Source: Streptomyces roseochromogenus subsp. oscitans DS 12.976
GTDB lineage: Bacteria > Actinomycetota > Actinomycetes > Streptomycetales > Streptomycetaceae
Length of the DNA stretch: 13,533 nt
Direction: 5' to 3'
Assembly (NCBI RefSeq): GCF_000497445.1
Contig: NZ_CM002285.1
Location: forward strand, 22,899-36,431
The position numbers were made by a program, and so were the translations under genes. Below, one piece after another: positions 7,826 through 13,533 of the stretch. Every line of letters starts with the position of its first letter. The stretch's first letter is position 1. The notes under the pieces were generated by a model. The model was given only the letters and a program-made list of their open reading frames with translations, did not search any database and had not been told where the DNA came from.

Positions 7826-7858
7826 GTTCATCTTTGTTCGCCTTGAACCCCGGTGAAC
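7826..7858. promoter_or_regulatory. Symmetric operator candidate between NACHT and membrane genes
   Basis: Four half-sites are arranged with exact symmetry: GTTCA (7826-7830), 5-base gap, GTTCG (7836-7840), 3-base centre, TGAAC (7844-7848), 5-base gap, TGAAC (7854-7858). Only one base breaks the symmetry (G at 7840 against T at 7844). It sits in the 123-bp divergent gap, 34 bases before the NACHT start and 56 before the membrane gene start. Such paired sites suit a dimer or two dimers of an HTH regulator; the XRE domain of the NACHT protein is an obvious candidate binder, by inference. Confidence 0.6.
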
Positions 7859-7914
7859 ACCAGAACCGCGAAATTCGCCGAAGTCCCCGCTGTCGGTTGT
7901 TCTGGGAAGAAGGC

Positions 7915-8124
7915 ATGAACACCTCATCCATCCACCTGATCCTGCTGGCCCTGCTTCTGGCCGTCGTCGGTCTCTTCTGCACGCTCGTAGGAGCAGCGGC
8001 CGGTCTGCTCGCTCGTATCGACGGAGCCACTTATGCCACCGCCCTGCTGCGCGGTGCCGTGGCCTTCGCGGGCAGTGCCACCCTGTCCCTGGCGCTGCTG
8101 ACCTTCGTCATCGCGGCGCTGTGA
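7915..8124 (+). CDS. Small two-helix membrane protein
   Basis: A 69-residue protein made almost wholly of two membrane helices: residues 7-33 (HLILLALLLAVVGLFCTLVG) and 45-69 (LLRGAVAFAGSATLSLALL), joined by a short loop, ARIDGATYAT. No signal peptidase site and no catalytic motif are seen. The ATG at 7915 is preceded by GAAGAAGG, and the longer frame from 7834 has no such site, so the short start is chosen. It is divergent from the NACHT gene across a symmetric operator candidate and is followed by a strong hairpin terminator, so it is a single-gene unit. A membrane effector or accessory role for the NACHT protein is possible but unproven; it could equally be an unrelated small membrane protein. 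Confidence 0.75.
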   Translation: MNTSSIHLILLALLLAVVGLFCTLVGAAAGLLARIDGATYATALLRGAVAFAGSATLSLALLTFVIAAL

Positions 8125-8165
8125 ACCGAGGATGGCTTTGTCCTAGGCCTGCAGGCGAGAGCATG

Positions 8166-8186
8166 GCGCCCGCCCGTGGCGGGCGC
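8166..8186 (+). terminator. Perfect hairpin terminator after the small membrane gene
   Basis: GCGCCCGCC-CGT-GGCGGGCGC: a 9-bp perfect G/C stem with a 3-base loop, 42 bases after the stop codon and followed by TGTTACT. This is a typical actinomycete intrinsic terminator. Confidence 0.8.
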
Positions 8187-8419
8187 TGTTACTCCTCGGC
8201 GCTTGAGCGCGGCCAGTGCCAGGCGTCGACTACAGGAGAGGGATTATCCATAGCGCACAGGCATGTGTGACGTGTTTGGCAGGGATGTCACCTGGTTGTA
8301 TGGCCGTCTGACGGTCCGTGTCTCGGTGGCCAACGGCGCTTGGTTGTGTTTGGTGGGTGGAGCAGAGCTACGTAGCTGAACGTTCGATCTCTCCGTCGAC
8401 TGGTGTGGAGCGGTGGGTG
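8187..8419. other. Intergenic region before the integrase fragment
   Basis: No gene is seen. It contains a 12-bp perfect palindrome AGCTACGTAGCT at 8366-8377, about 43 bases before the integrase fragment start. No tRNA or recognisable attachment core is visible here. Confidence 0.4.
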
Positions 8420-8704
8420 GTGGCCGATGCACGCACCTATGACCTGCATGTAGAGGCGTGTGCGTTTCTGGCGGGGTTGCGTAGCAAGGGCCGCTCGCCG
8501 AACACGGAACGGGTCTACGCGGGCCGTCTCGCCCTCTATCTGAACTACTGCACCCAGCGCCGTATCGAGTGGTCGCGTCCGAGTTTCATGGCTCTGTCCG
8601 GGCTGCAGCAGTGGCTGATCACCACGCCGCTGCCGGCCCGCAGCCGCCGCTCCCCGACCACGGCTGCGCCCCGCTACCGTTCGCAGGGTATGGCGAACGC
8701 GGTG
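8420..8704 (+). pseudogene. Truncated tyrosine recombinase/integrase (N-terminal domain only)
   Basis: About 95 residues match the N-terminal SAM-like core-binding domain of Streptomyces tyrosine recombinases (TYDLHVEACAFLAGLR, then SPNTERVYAGRLALYL, then LSGLQQWL). The likely start is the GTG at 8420, with GGAG at 8407-8410. Homology ends at about SQGMANAV (8704); full-length relatives continue for several hundred residues with the catalytic R-H-R-Y domain, which is missing. The frame stays open by chance into the VOC gene, but a fusion protein is unlikely because the joining 24 residues look random and contain a hairpin-forming sequence. Confidence 0.75.
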
Positions 8705-8731
8705 AGCTTGTCCTTTAACCTTGGGCCGGGT

Positions 8732-8768
8732 CTCTGCCGTTTGGCCCGCTCGCGGGCCAGTGGCAGAG
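8732..8768 (+). terminator. Nested hairpin between integrase fragment and VOC gene
   Basis: The outer stem is CTCTGCC (8732-8738) with GGCAGAG (8762-8768). The inner stem is GGCCCG (8743-8748) with CGGGCC (8753-8758). It ends eight bases before the VOC ATG, so it is either a relic terminator or a structure that lowers translation of the VOC gene. Confidence 0.45.
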
Positions 8769-8776
8769 TGAGCCGG

Positions 8777-9148
8777 ATGATCGGACGCCTGTACACCGTT
8801 GTCATCGACTGTCCCGACCCGGATGAGCTCGCCGGTTTCTACGAGAAGCTGCTGTCGCTCTCGCGGAAGGCGGACACCGGCGACTTTGTCGTGCTCCAGA
8901 ACGAGGCGGGTGCCCCGGTGGTCGCCTTCCAGCGGGTAGACGACTTTCGCGCGCCGCAGTGGACGGATTCCGCACGTCCTCAGCAAATGCACATGGACGT
9001 GATGGTCGCGGACCTCGATACGGCTGAGGCTCAGGTGCTCGCCCTCGGTGCGACGCTGCTAGATGGTTCGGACAAGCCGATCGGTTACCGCGTCTACGAG
9101 GACCCCGTCGGCCATCCCTTCTGCCTGATCACTCCCGAGGGGGCCTGA
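8777..9148 (+). CDS. VOC-family (glyoxalase-like) protein
   Basis: A complete single-module VOC protein of 123 residues, cytosolic. Typical beta-alpha-beta-beta-beta blocks are visible twice: residues 3-40 (LYTVVIDCPDPDELAGFYEKLL, split by the usual helix) and 70-120 (QMHMDVMVADLDTAEAQVLALG, then DPVGHPFCLITPE). His72 and Glu/His positions near the end are candidate metal ligands. VOC proteins include glyoxalase I, extradiol dioxygenases and antibiotic-binding resistance proteins. This one most resembles the small uncharacterised Glyoxalase-like (Glyoxalase_6-type) group common in Streptomyces, so no substrate is assigned. The ATG at 8777 is chosen because the VOC fold begins there; only a weak ribosome site precedes it. 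It stands between an integrase stub and a dead IS, so it may be passenger DNA. Confidence 0.82.
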   Translation: MIGRLYTVVIDCPDPDELAGFYEKLLSLSRKADTGDFVVLQNEAGAPVVAFQRVDDFRAPQWTDSARPQQMHMDVMVADLDTAEAQVLALGATLLDGSDKPIGYRVYEDPVGHPFCLITPEGA

Positions 9149-9262
9149 CCTTGCCCTTTAGGGTCCGGCGTCGAAAATGACTCGAACTGGGTCGCTCACC
9201 TGAGTGTTCGCCGGACGCTGAGGCGGCCTTCGCCTGATTTCGCCTGATCATGTGCTCCGACC

Positions 9263-9267
9263 AAGGA
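9263..9267 (+). promoter_or_regulatory. Ribosome site deciding the TTG start of the transposase
   Basis: AAGGA lies five bases before the TTG at 9273. This favours TTG over the upstream in-frame GTG at 9252, and the family start (TTTKAVKV) fits. Confidence 0.5.
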
Positions 9268-9272
9268 CACAC

Positions 9273-10755
9273 TTGACCACGACGAAGGCCGTGAAGGTGA
9301 GTTTGCTGCCTGATCATGCTCCGGGGGAAGCGTTCGCGAAAGCGTCACGCTTCCGGGAGGACTTATTCGACTGCCTGACTGCGCGCGGGGACGAACTGTT
9401 CGACCTCACCGACGCGTTGCTGTGTGCGGACGGACCGGTGACGGCACCGGTCGACCTGACGCTGGTGGCCGAGCACCGGCGTGGGCACGGCGCGATGTAC
9501 GACGCGCTGAACAGCGGAAACGTGGACGTGCCCCGGCTGCGGCAGGTGTTGGCCGGCCTGCCCATGCCGCAGGCCGCCGACGGGCGCCTGGTCCTCGCGG
9601 TTGACATCAGCAACTGGCTCCGCCCCGACGCGCCGACCAGCGCGGATCGTCTGTTCTGCCACGTCTAAGGCCGCAGCGGACGGTCCTCGGACCAGTTCAT
9701 TCCCGGCTGGCCGTACTCGTTCGTCGCCGCCCTCGAATCGGGCCGGACGTCCTGGTGCCAGTTCCTGGACGCCGTGCGTCTCGGGCCGGACGACGACGTC
9801 GCCGAGGTCACCGCCGCCCAGCTCCGCCGGGTAGTCACCGACCTGATCGAGATGGGCCGCTGGCACGTCGGCGACCGAGACATCCTCATCGTCTTCGACG
9901 CCGGCTACGACGCCCCACGCATGGCCCACCTCCTCGACGGCCTCCCGGTCGAGGTGCTGGGACGGATGCGCTCCGACCGCGTCATGCGACGGCCGACACC
10001 CTCCCTCAAGGAGTACGCCCTGGCCTATCCCCAGGGCGGGCGACCGCCGAAGCACGGCAAGGAGTTCCGCTTCGCCAAGCCGGAGACCTGGGGCGAGCCG
10101 GACGCGGCAACCGTGCAGGTCATCGACCGGTACGGCACCGCCCGCGCGATGGCCTGGGACCGCATCCGCCCCCGCCTGTCCACCCGCTCCGCCTGGATCG
10201 ACCACACCGGCGAACTCCCCATCATCGAGGGCACGCTGATCCGCCTCCAGGTCGACCGCCTGCCTGGTGGCGGAGACCCGCTCCCGCTCTGGCTGTGGTC
10301 GTCGGCCACCAGTCTGAGCTGCGAGGACGTCGACGTCCGCTGGCAGGCGTTCCTGCGCAGGTTCGACATCGAGCACACCTTCCGGCTGATGAAGCAGACC
10401 CTCGGCTGGACCCGCCCGAAACTCCGCACCCCCGAGGCCGGAGACCGCTGGACGTGGCTGATCATCGCCCGCCGCCCACACCCAGCTCCGGCTCACCCGC
10501 GAAGCCGCAGCGGATCTCCGCCGCCCCTGGGAGAAGCCGACCGGGCCCGCACGGCTCACCCCGGCCCGAGTCCGTCGAGGGTTTCGGAACCTCCGCCCGC
10601 ACCTGCTCTGTCTGGCCCGTGCACCGAAACCCTCAACACCTGGGCGAGGAAGGCCAATTGGTTCGAAGAACCGCCGTCCCACGACCCACTATGACGTCGG
10701 GAAAACGACCAGGCGCCCCGAGAGCATCATCGAGCGCGACAGCCTCAGAGGTTAA
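9273..10755 (+). pseudogene. IS701-like DDE transposase, inactivated
   Basis: A near full-length transposase of a type common in Streptomyces. The DDE residues are visible: D in LVLAVDISNWLRPDA, D in ILIVFDAGYDAPRM, and E in FDIEHTFRLMKQTLGW. Two lesions are seen. Codon 132 is TAA at 9666-9668, where relatives have Tyr after FCHV; the frame resumes at once as GRSGRSSDQFIPGWPYSF. Near 10468-10473 an extra CGCC shifts the frame after TWLIIA; the restored frame reads AHTQLRLTREAAADLRR and runs to a TAA at 10753-10755 with the tail (PIGSKNRR, then DVGKTTRRP). The damage is slight, so inactivation is recent. Terminal inverted repeats and target duplication could not be identified with confidence. 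Confidence 0.88.
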
Positions 10756-10801
10756 AAGACAAGGTGAGAAGCTGTTTTTGAGCCTTGCATGACACATATG
10801 C

Positions 10802-10865
10802 CCGGTACTCGCGAAGCTGCCGTCAGGTGCCAACTGGCATCTGACGGCAGCTTCGCGAGTACCGG
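10802..10865. repeat. Long near-perfect hairpin (30-bp stem, 4-base loop)
   Basis: The arms 10802-10826 and 10841-10865 are perfect inverted copies of 25 bp. The stem continues inward with one G-T pair (10827/10840) and TGCC/GGCA (10828-10831/10836-10839) around the loop AACT. It sits 47 bases past the transposase stop and between convergent genes. It could be a bidirectional terminator, a fold-back (MITE-like) element or an IS remnant. Confidence 0.85.
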
Positions 10866-11058
10866 ACCAAGACCCCGAGGGGCAGCCGCTGATGTAGACG
10901 TGGTGAGCATTTGCGCCATGGGGCTGGAGACCCTGAGTTCACCAACTGCCGGTGCGCTCAGGGTCGTACCGCACATTCTGTGCCCGGCTCGGTTCGGTGA
11001 TCGGCTGCCCGCGCCCCGGGTAGAGGCGGGCGGAGGTACCCGCGGGCCGGGTGATTCT
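10866..11058. other. Convergent intergenic region
   Basis: Together with 10756-10865 this is about 300 bases without a gene. Apart from the long hairpin and the hairpin at 10929-10965, nothing gene-like is seen. Confidence 0.4.
10929..10965 (-). terminator. Probable terminator of the propeller-like gene
   Basis: GACCCTGAG (10929-10937) pairs perfectly with CTCAGGGTC (10957-10965) around a 19-base loop that has its own CACC/GGTG stem. It lies about 95 bases beyond the stop of the minus-strand gene at 11059. Confidence 0.5.
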
Positions 11059-12201
11059 TCAGCCGAGTCGGCGTGCCTGGAGGCCGGGCAGTTTCTTCAG
11101 GTCGGGATTGTTCTTCTCCGGGATCTTCACCTGGAGGTCGACGTCGAGTGTCTGTCCCTTGGGCAGGAGGCGGTCCTTTTGAGAGTCCAGGACGTGCCAG
11201 CCGGGTACTTCCTCGACCTTCGTGTCGGCCGCCGTGCAGACCACCTTGGCGTCCTTGATCTGGCGGAAGAGAATCCGCCAGCGGTGCACATCCCATTCGG
11301 CAGGTCCGAGGGTGACGCGGAAGCTGAACACCACGCGGTTGGCCTTGAGTTGCTCGTCCCACTCGGTCCACGGGGGCTGGCGCAGCTTGTCCTTGGCGGG
11401 AATGACTTCGTACTCCGGGGGCTTCTTCTGCTCCTGGACGTCTCCGGCCGCGTCGCGGATGTCGAGGGTCTTGACGGGCACCTTGCCCTTGCCGACCCTT
11501 TCCGCAGTGCGGACGTCGTCCTTGCCGATGGGCTTGCTCGCCGTGGAGGCACGAAGGTCGGTCTTGAAGACGTTGCCGGCGTTGTCGATTGCGTACAGCC
11601 AGCCGACGTTGTCGAAGAACAGGGCGGAGTAGGTGGCGTCCCCGGTCGCGCCGGCCTCAGCCTTGGGGAAGACGTTCTCCTTCAGGACCGTCTTCTGCGG
11701 GTTCGCTGCCGGGTTGGCATACAGCAGGGCGCCGTCCTTGCCGTCGACGGCGTACAGCCGTCCGTCCTTCGGGTGGTAAGACCAGTCGTACCAGGAGCCG
11801 CCGCCAGGCGGGTTCTGCGCGATCGCCTTGATCGGCTCCGAGGCCACCTGGAGTTCCGCGCCCTTGTCCCCGACGGACGAGCCGGTGATGATGTAGCCGT
11901 CACCGTCGGTGGTCATCGCACCCAGCACCCAGGTACCGCTCTGCGAAGGCAGGCCGGTGACACTTTTGGGAGTGATCGTCTTGTTCTTGGGGTCGATGAT
12001 CAATGCCAGGCTGTTGTCCTTCTGGCTCATCGCGTAGAGCAGACCGGTCTTCCATCGGAAGGCGAGTGCGTCGTAGCCGTCCGCGTAGGCGGGGACACCG
12101 ACATCGGTGACCACACCGGAAAACACATCGAACGTGTAGAGCTTGGTGTTCTTCTTGCCGACCGCGAGATACGTGAACGGGTTGTACCGGTTCATGGTCA
12201 T
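11059..12201 (-). CDS. Cytosolic propeller-like protein of unknown function
   Basis: About 380 residues with no signal peptide and no membrane segment. The N-terminal two thirds repeat a beta-propeller-like blade pattern: TKLYTFDVFSG with YDALAFRWKTGLLYAMS, WYDWSYHPKDGRLYAVDG, and TYSALFFDNVGWLYAIDN, each a ...LY-A-D/S turn. This resembles DUF6923-type or SMP-30-like repeat folds. The last 100 residues form a separate segment rich in Trp, Lys and Asp (PPWTEWDEQLK, RVVFSFRV, WDVHRWRILFRQ) that I cannot place. The ATG at 12201 (MTMNRYN) is preferred because GGAG lies six bases upstream; an ATG at 12213 would add four residues. It shares ATGA with the stop of a small upstream open frame at 12198-12407. 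GC-rich codon use suggests a genuine gene. No function is assigned. Confidence 0.78.
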   Translation of the reverse strand: MTMNRYNPFTYLAVGKKNTKLYTFDVFSGVVTDVGVPAYADGYDALAFRWKTGLLYAMSQKDNSLALIIDPKNKTITPKSVTGLPSQSGTWVLGAMTTDGDGYIITGSSVGDKGAELQVASEPIKAIAQNPPGGGSWYDWSYHPKDGRLYAVDGKDGALLYANPAANPQKTVLKENVFPKAEAGATGDATYSALFFDNVGWLYAIDNAGNVFKTDLRASTASKPIGKDDVRTAERVGKGKVPVKTLDIRDAAGDVQEQKKPPEYEVIPAKDKLRQPPWTEWDEQLKANRVVFSFRVTLGPAEWDVHRWRILFRQIKDAKVVCTAADTKVEEVPGWHVLDSQKDRLLPKGQTLDVDLQVKIPEKNNPDLKKLPGLQARRLG

Positions 12202-12756
12202 GGCTGTCTCCATGTCTCGGGCGCAACCGGGCTCCTGTCCGGCAGCGGTCTCGGGGTAGTGACGTGCCCCTTCCAGCGTGAGCAGGAACCGGAACTCAAG
12301 CCATCAGCACCACACGCCGAGCGCCACGCAGCGTCCACACCTAGGGCGTCCCAGGAACTACGTGCGGCTTCAACCACCTGAGGGTGTTCCTGCATGCCCC
12401 GTAGCAAAGGGCACTGTGTGCCACCAGAGTCTCAGCCGAGGTGGGCCCTCGCATTTCGGGTTCATCCATCTGGGGCAGCGACCCGATACGGGCATTCAGC
12501 GAAGTCTGTTGGCGCAGCGCCAGCTGCCCTCCGGCGACAGATCGGTCCCGGGGGGAATGGAACGGCTGTCCAGGCCCGCCAACTCCACGCTCTGAACGGT
12601 CTTCTCAACTCAGCCGTATTTGGCGTAGCCAGTGTGACCTGTGGTGCGGCTTGCTGAGCCGGCCCGGTACTCGCGCCCCGAGTCGTACTGAAACCTCGGG
12701 CTCTTGAATGTCGCTTCGGTGAGCAGGACCAGCGCACAAGCTCGTACGGTGACCGT
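12202..12756. other. 555-bp region without a convincing gene
   Basis: It holds the upstream region of the propeller-like gene and that of the zinc-ribbon gene. A minus-strand frame at 12198-12407 (TTG start, 69 residues, or ATG at about 12395) overlaps the propeller gene start by ATGA, but its codon bias is weak. Another minus-strand frame ending at 12610 gives FQYDSGREYRAGSASRT, which I do not recognise. A 12-bp copy of the long-hairpin tip lies at 12664-12675, and CCCGAG/CTCGGG arms follow it. Confidence 0.4.
12664..12675 (+). repeat. 12-bp copy of the long-hairpin tip
   Basis: CCGGTACTCGCG is identical to 10802-10813 and is the inverse of 10854-10865. The match with 10801-10813 extends to 13 bases. 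It places inverted copies on either side of the propeller-like gene; chance cannot be excluded. Confidence 0.4.
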
Positions 12757-12757
12757 A
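12745..12757. promoter_or_regulatory. Palindrome at the start of the zinc-ribbon gene
   Basis: TACGGT-G-ACCGTA is a perfect 6-bp inverted repeat whose last base is the A of the upstream ATG. If the later ATG (12772) is the start, it lies in the promoter or leader and may be an operator. Confidence 0.35.
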
Positions 12758-13035
12758 TGGGCAGGGACGGGATGCCCCGGCTGCGGCTGGTCGCCGGCAC
12801 AGACGATGACACCGGGCCGCGGTTGTGCCGGGGGTGCGGAGGTCCGCTGATGCCGTCGGCGAAGGCGACGGCCCTCTTCTGTTCGACCGCGTGCCGGTCG
12901 CGGCACTGGCGGCGGATGCGGCGGGCGCGGGCGAGGACCGAGGCGGTTGTCGCTGAGGTGGTGGGTAGTTGGTGTGTGGGGTGGTGTGTGAGCTGGGGTG
13001 CTGTTGGTTGGTTGATAACTGGGTTTGGTGGCTAG
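12757..13035 (+). CDS. Small zinc-ribbon-like protein
   Basis: A protein of up to 92 residues. Residues 24-50 form a C-X2-C-X14-C-X3-C pattern followed by His50 (LCRGCGGPL, then ALFCSTACRSRHWRR), a treble-clef or zinc-ribbon signature found in many short actinomycete proteins. A basic Arg-rich helix follows (RRMRRARAR), consistent with nucleic-acid binding. After residue 62 the translation becomes Val/Trp/Gly-rich because the DNA turns G+T-rich, so the native C-terminus may have been lost or extended. The first ATG is at 12757; a second at 12772 has AGGGA four bases upstream and may be the real start. It probably regulates or binds DNA or RNA, by inference only. Confidence 0.6.
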   Translation: MGRDGMPRLRLVAGTDDDTGPRLCRGCGGPLMPSAKATALFCSTACRSRHWRRMRRARARTEAVVAEVVGSWCVGWCVSWGAVGWLITGFGG

Positions 13036-13090
13036 GGCTGTGGTGACCTGGGGTTGTGTGGGTTTTAGTGGGAATGGCCGGGGCGTTGTG
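12950..13090 (+). other. G+T-rich tract with strong strand asymmetry
   Basis: In 12961-13020, 52 of 60 bases are G or T, and in 13021-13080, 49 of 60. Runs of GGG at 13035-13037, 13050-13053, 13060-13062 and 13070-13072 could form a long-loop G-quadruplex on the plus strand. It overlaps the 3' end of the zinc-ribbon gene. Confidence 0.65.
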
Positions 13091-13533
13091 GGTAGCTTCT
13101 GCGTGTAAAGGCTCGGCTGGCGTTTTGCCTGCTCAGGAGTGTTTTACCTGGTCAGTGTGTTGCTCTGTAGCTGGTCTCCTGGGCGGCGGTTGGTGAGTGT
13201 GCTGCCTGATCCGGGGCCTGACGGGTGGGCACGAGCCGCCGTGAGCATCTTGAGCAGTTGCTGGCCGTATCGAACAATCTGCAGGCTCTCGCGCGCCTCC
13301 TCGCATGGTGGAGTACGGCCCCGCTCCGGTCAGGTCGCCGCGTGCCGCAGCGGTCGCGCCCTGTGCGACGACATCGTGGCATACCAACAGACCGCGATGT
13401 GCGAGCAGATCCTGGTTCCGCTGGCGGATGCCGACTGCGAACTCTGTCGAGTAGCTGGGCCGGCTTGAGGACGCCGGGTCTGCTGCAGGTTTGGGTGACA
13501 GGTTCGGTCACACGGCCTGGAGGGCCGGTGTGG
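13036..13533. other. Right-end region without a convincing gene
   Basis: After the G+T-rich tract, two plus-strand frames compete. One starts at the GTG at 13225, begins with a helical-looking HLEQLLAVSNNLQALARLL and runs off the window. The other spans 13139-13468 and ends in ALCDDIVAYQQTAMCEQIL. Each looks coding over only part of its length, so this may be one frameshifted relic or chance frames. No RNA gene was seen. Confidence 0.35.

Larger units (their letters stand above)
9149..10801. mobile_element. Insertion sequence carrying the disabled transposase (ends unresolved)
   Basis: One transposase gene between unrelated genes implies an IS of about 1.6 kb. The 124 bases before the transposase hold short repeats (two TTCGCCTGAT-like units near 9229-9248, and GTCCGGCG/CGCCGGAC arms near 9161-9218). 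I found no convincing matching terminal repeats, so the borders given are outer limits set by the VOC stop and the long hairpin. Confidence 0.5.

Noticed and set aside
8366..8377. AGCTACGTAGCT as an attachment-site core
   Set aside because: A lone 12-bp palindrome with no second copy in the window and no tRNA nearby; it cannot be called an att site.
8318..9148. A single 276-residue integrase-VOC fusion protein
   Set aside because: The joining segment looks random, a hairpin lies at the junction, and the VOC fold begins exactly at an internal ATG. A truncated gene followed by a separate gene is simpler.
10630..10670. GGTTCGAAGAACC as a tRNA T-arm
   Set aside because: It lies within the transposase C-terminal coding frame (conserved GSKNRR tail) and no other tRNA arms surround it.
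9363..10682. A 439-residue minus-strand open frame antisense to the transposase
   Set aside because: It is a shadow of the transposase coding sequence, whose DDE motifs are clear on the plus strand.
10789..12381. A 530-residue plus-strand open frame
   Set aside because: It lies antisense to the propeller-like gene, is Val/Gly/Arg/Asp-rich as expected of a shadow frame in high-GC DNA, and has no recognisable motif.
12610..12906. Minus-strand frame with QYDSGREYRAG as a possible conserved gene
   Set aside because: No start with a ribosome site, overlaps the better supported zinc-ribbon gene, and no family recognised.

Overview
The window is high-GC DNA with strong third-position G/C bias, GTG and TTG starts, GGAGG-type ribosome sites and Streptomyces-style protein families, so a Streptomyces or close actinomycete is the best reading. 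The mix of a disabled insertion sequence, an integrase stub, a broken helicase, a short sequence duplication and many unassigned genes marks it as accessory DNA, such as a chromosome arm, genomic island or plasmid. No tRNA, rRNA or CRISPR array was seen.

Left part (1-2994): a small secreted four-cysteine protein (+) is followed by a gene-poor stretch carrying a 17-bp tandem repeat and a 77-bp copy of part of a downstream gene. Next come a secreted alpha/beta hydrolase (-) and a conserved-looking hypothetical gene (-) that supplied the 77-bp copy.

Centre (2995-8190): a helicase-associated-domain gene is broken: the motor half is missing, and it has one frameshift and one in-frame amber codon. 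It abuts the largest gene of the window, a minus-strand STAND NTPase with an N-terminal XRE-type helix-turn-helix, a NACHT NTPase core and leucine-rich C-terminal repeats. This architecture resembles bacterial NACHT (bNACHT/Avs-like) anti-phage proteins. It is transcribed divergently from a 69-residue two-helix membrane protein. The 123-bp gap between them holds a symmetric 33-bp operator candidate (GTTCA-N5-GTTCG-N3-TGAAC-N5-TGAAC). The membrane gene ends at a perfect 9-bp-stem hairpin. These parts form the best candidate for an undescribed system: a self-regulating XRE-NACHT-LRR sensor with a small membrane partner. The 3' end of the NACHT gene is uncertain because of a seven-base G run at 4921-4927.

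Right part (8191-13533): in order there are a truncated tyrosine-recombinase gene, a VOC-fold (glyoxalase-like) gene, an IS701-like transposase killed by one nonsense codon and a 4-bp duplication, and a very long near-perfect hairpin. These are followed by a minus-strand gene for a cytosolic propeller-like protein of unknown function, a short zinc-ribbon-like protein, and a strikingly G+T-rich tract with no convincing gene up to the window end.
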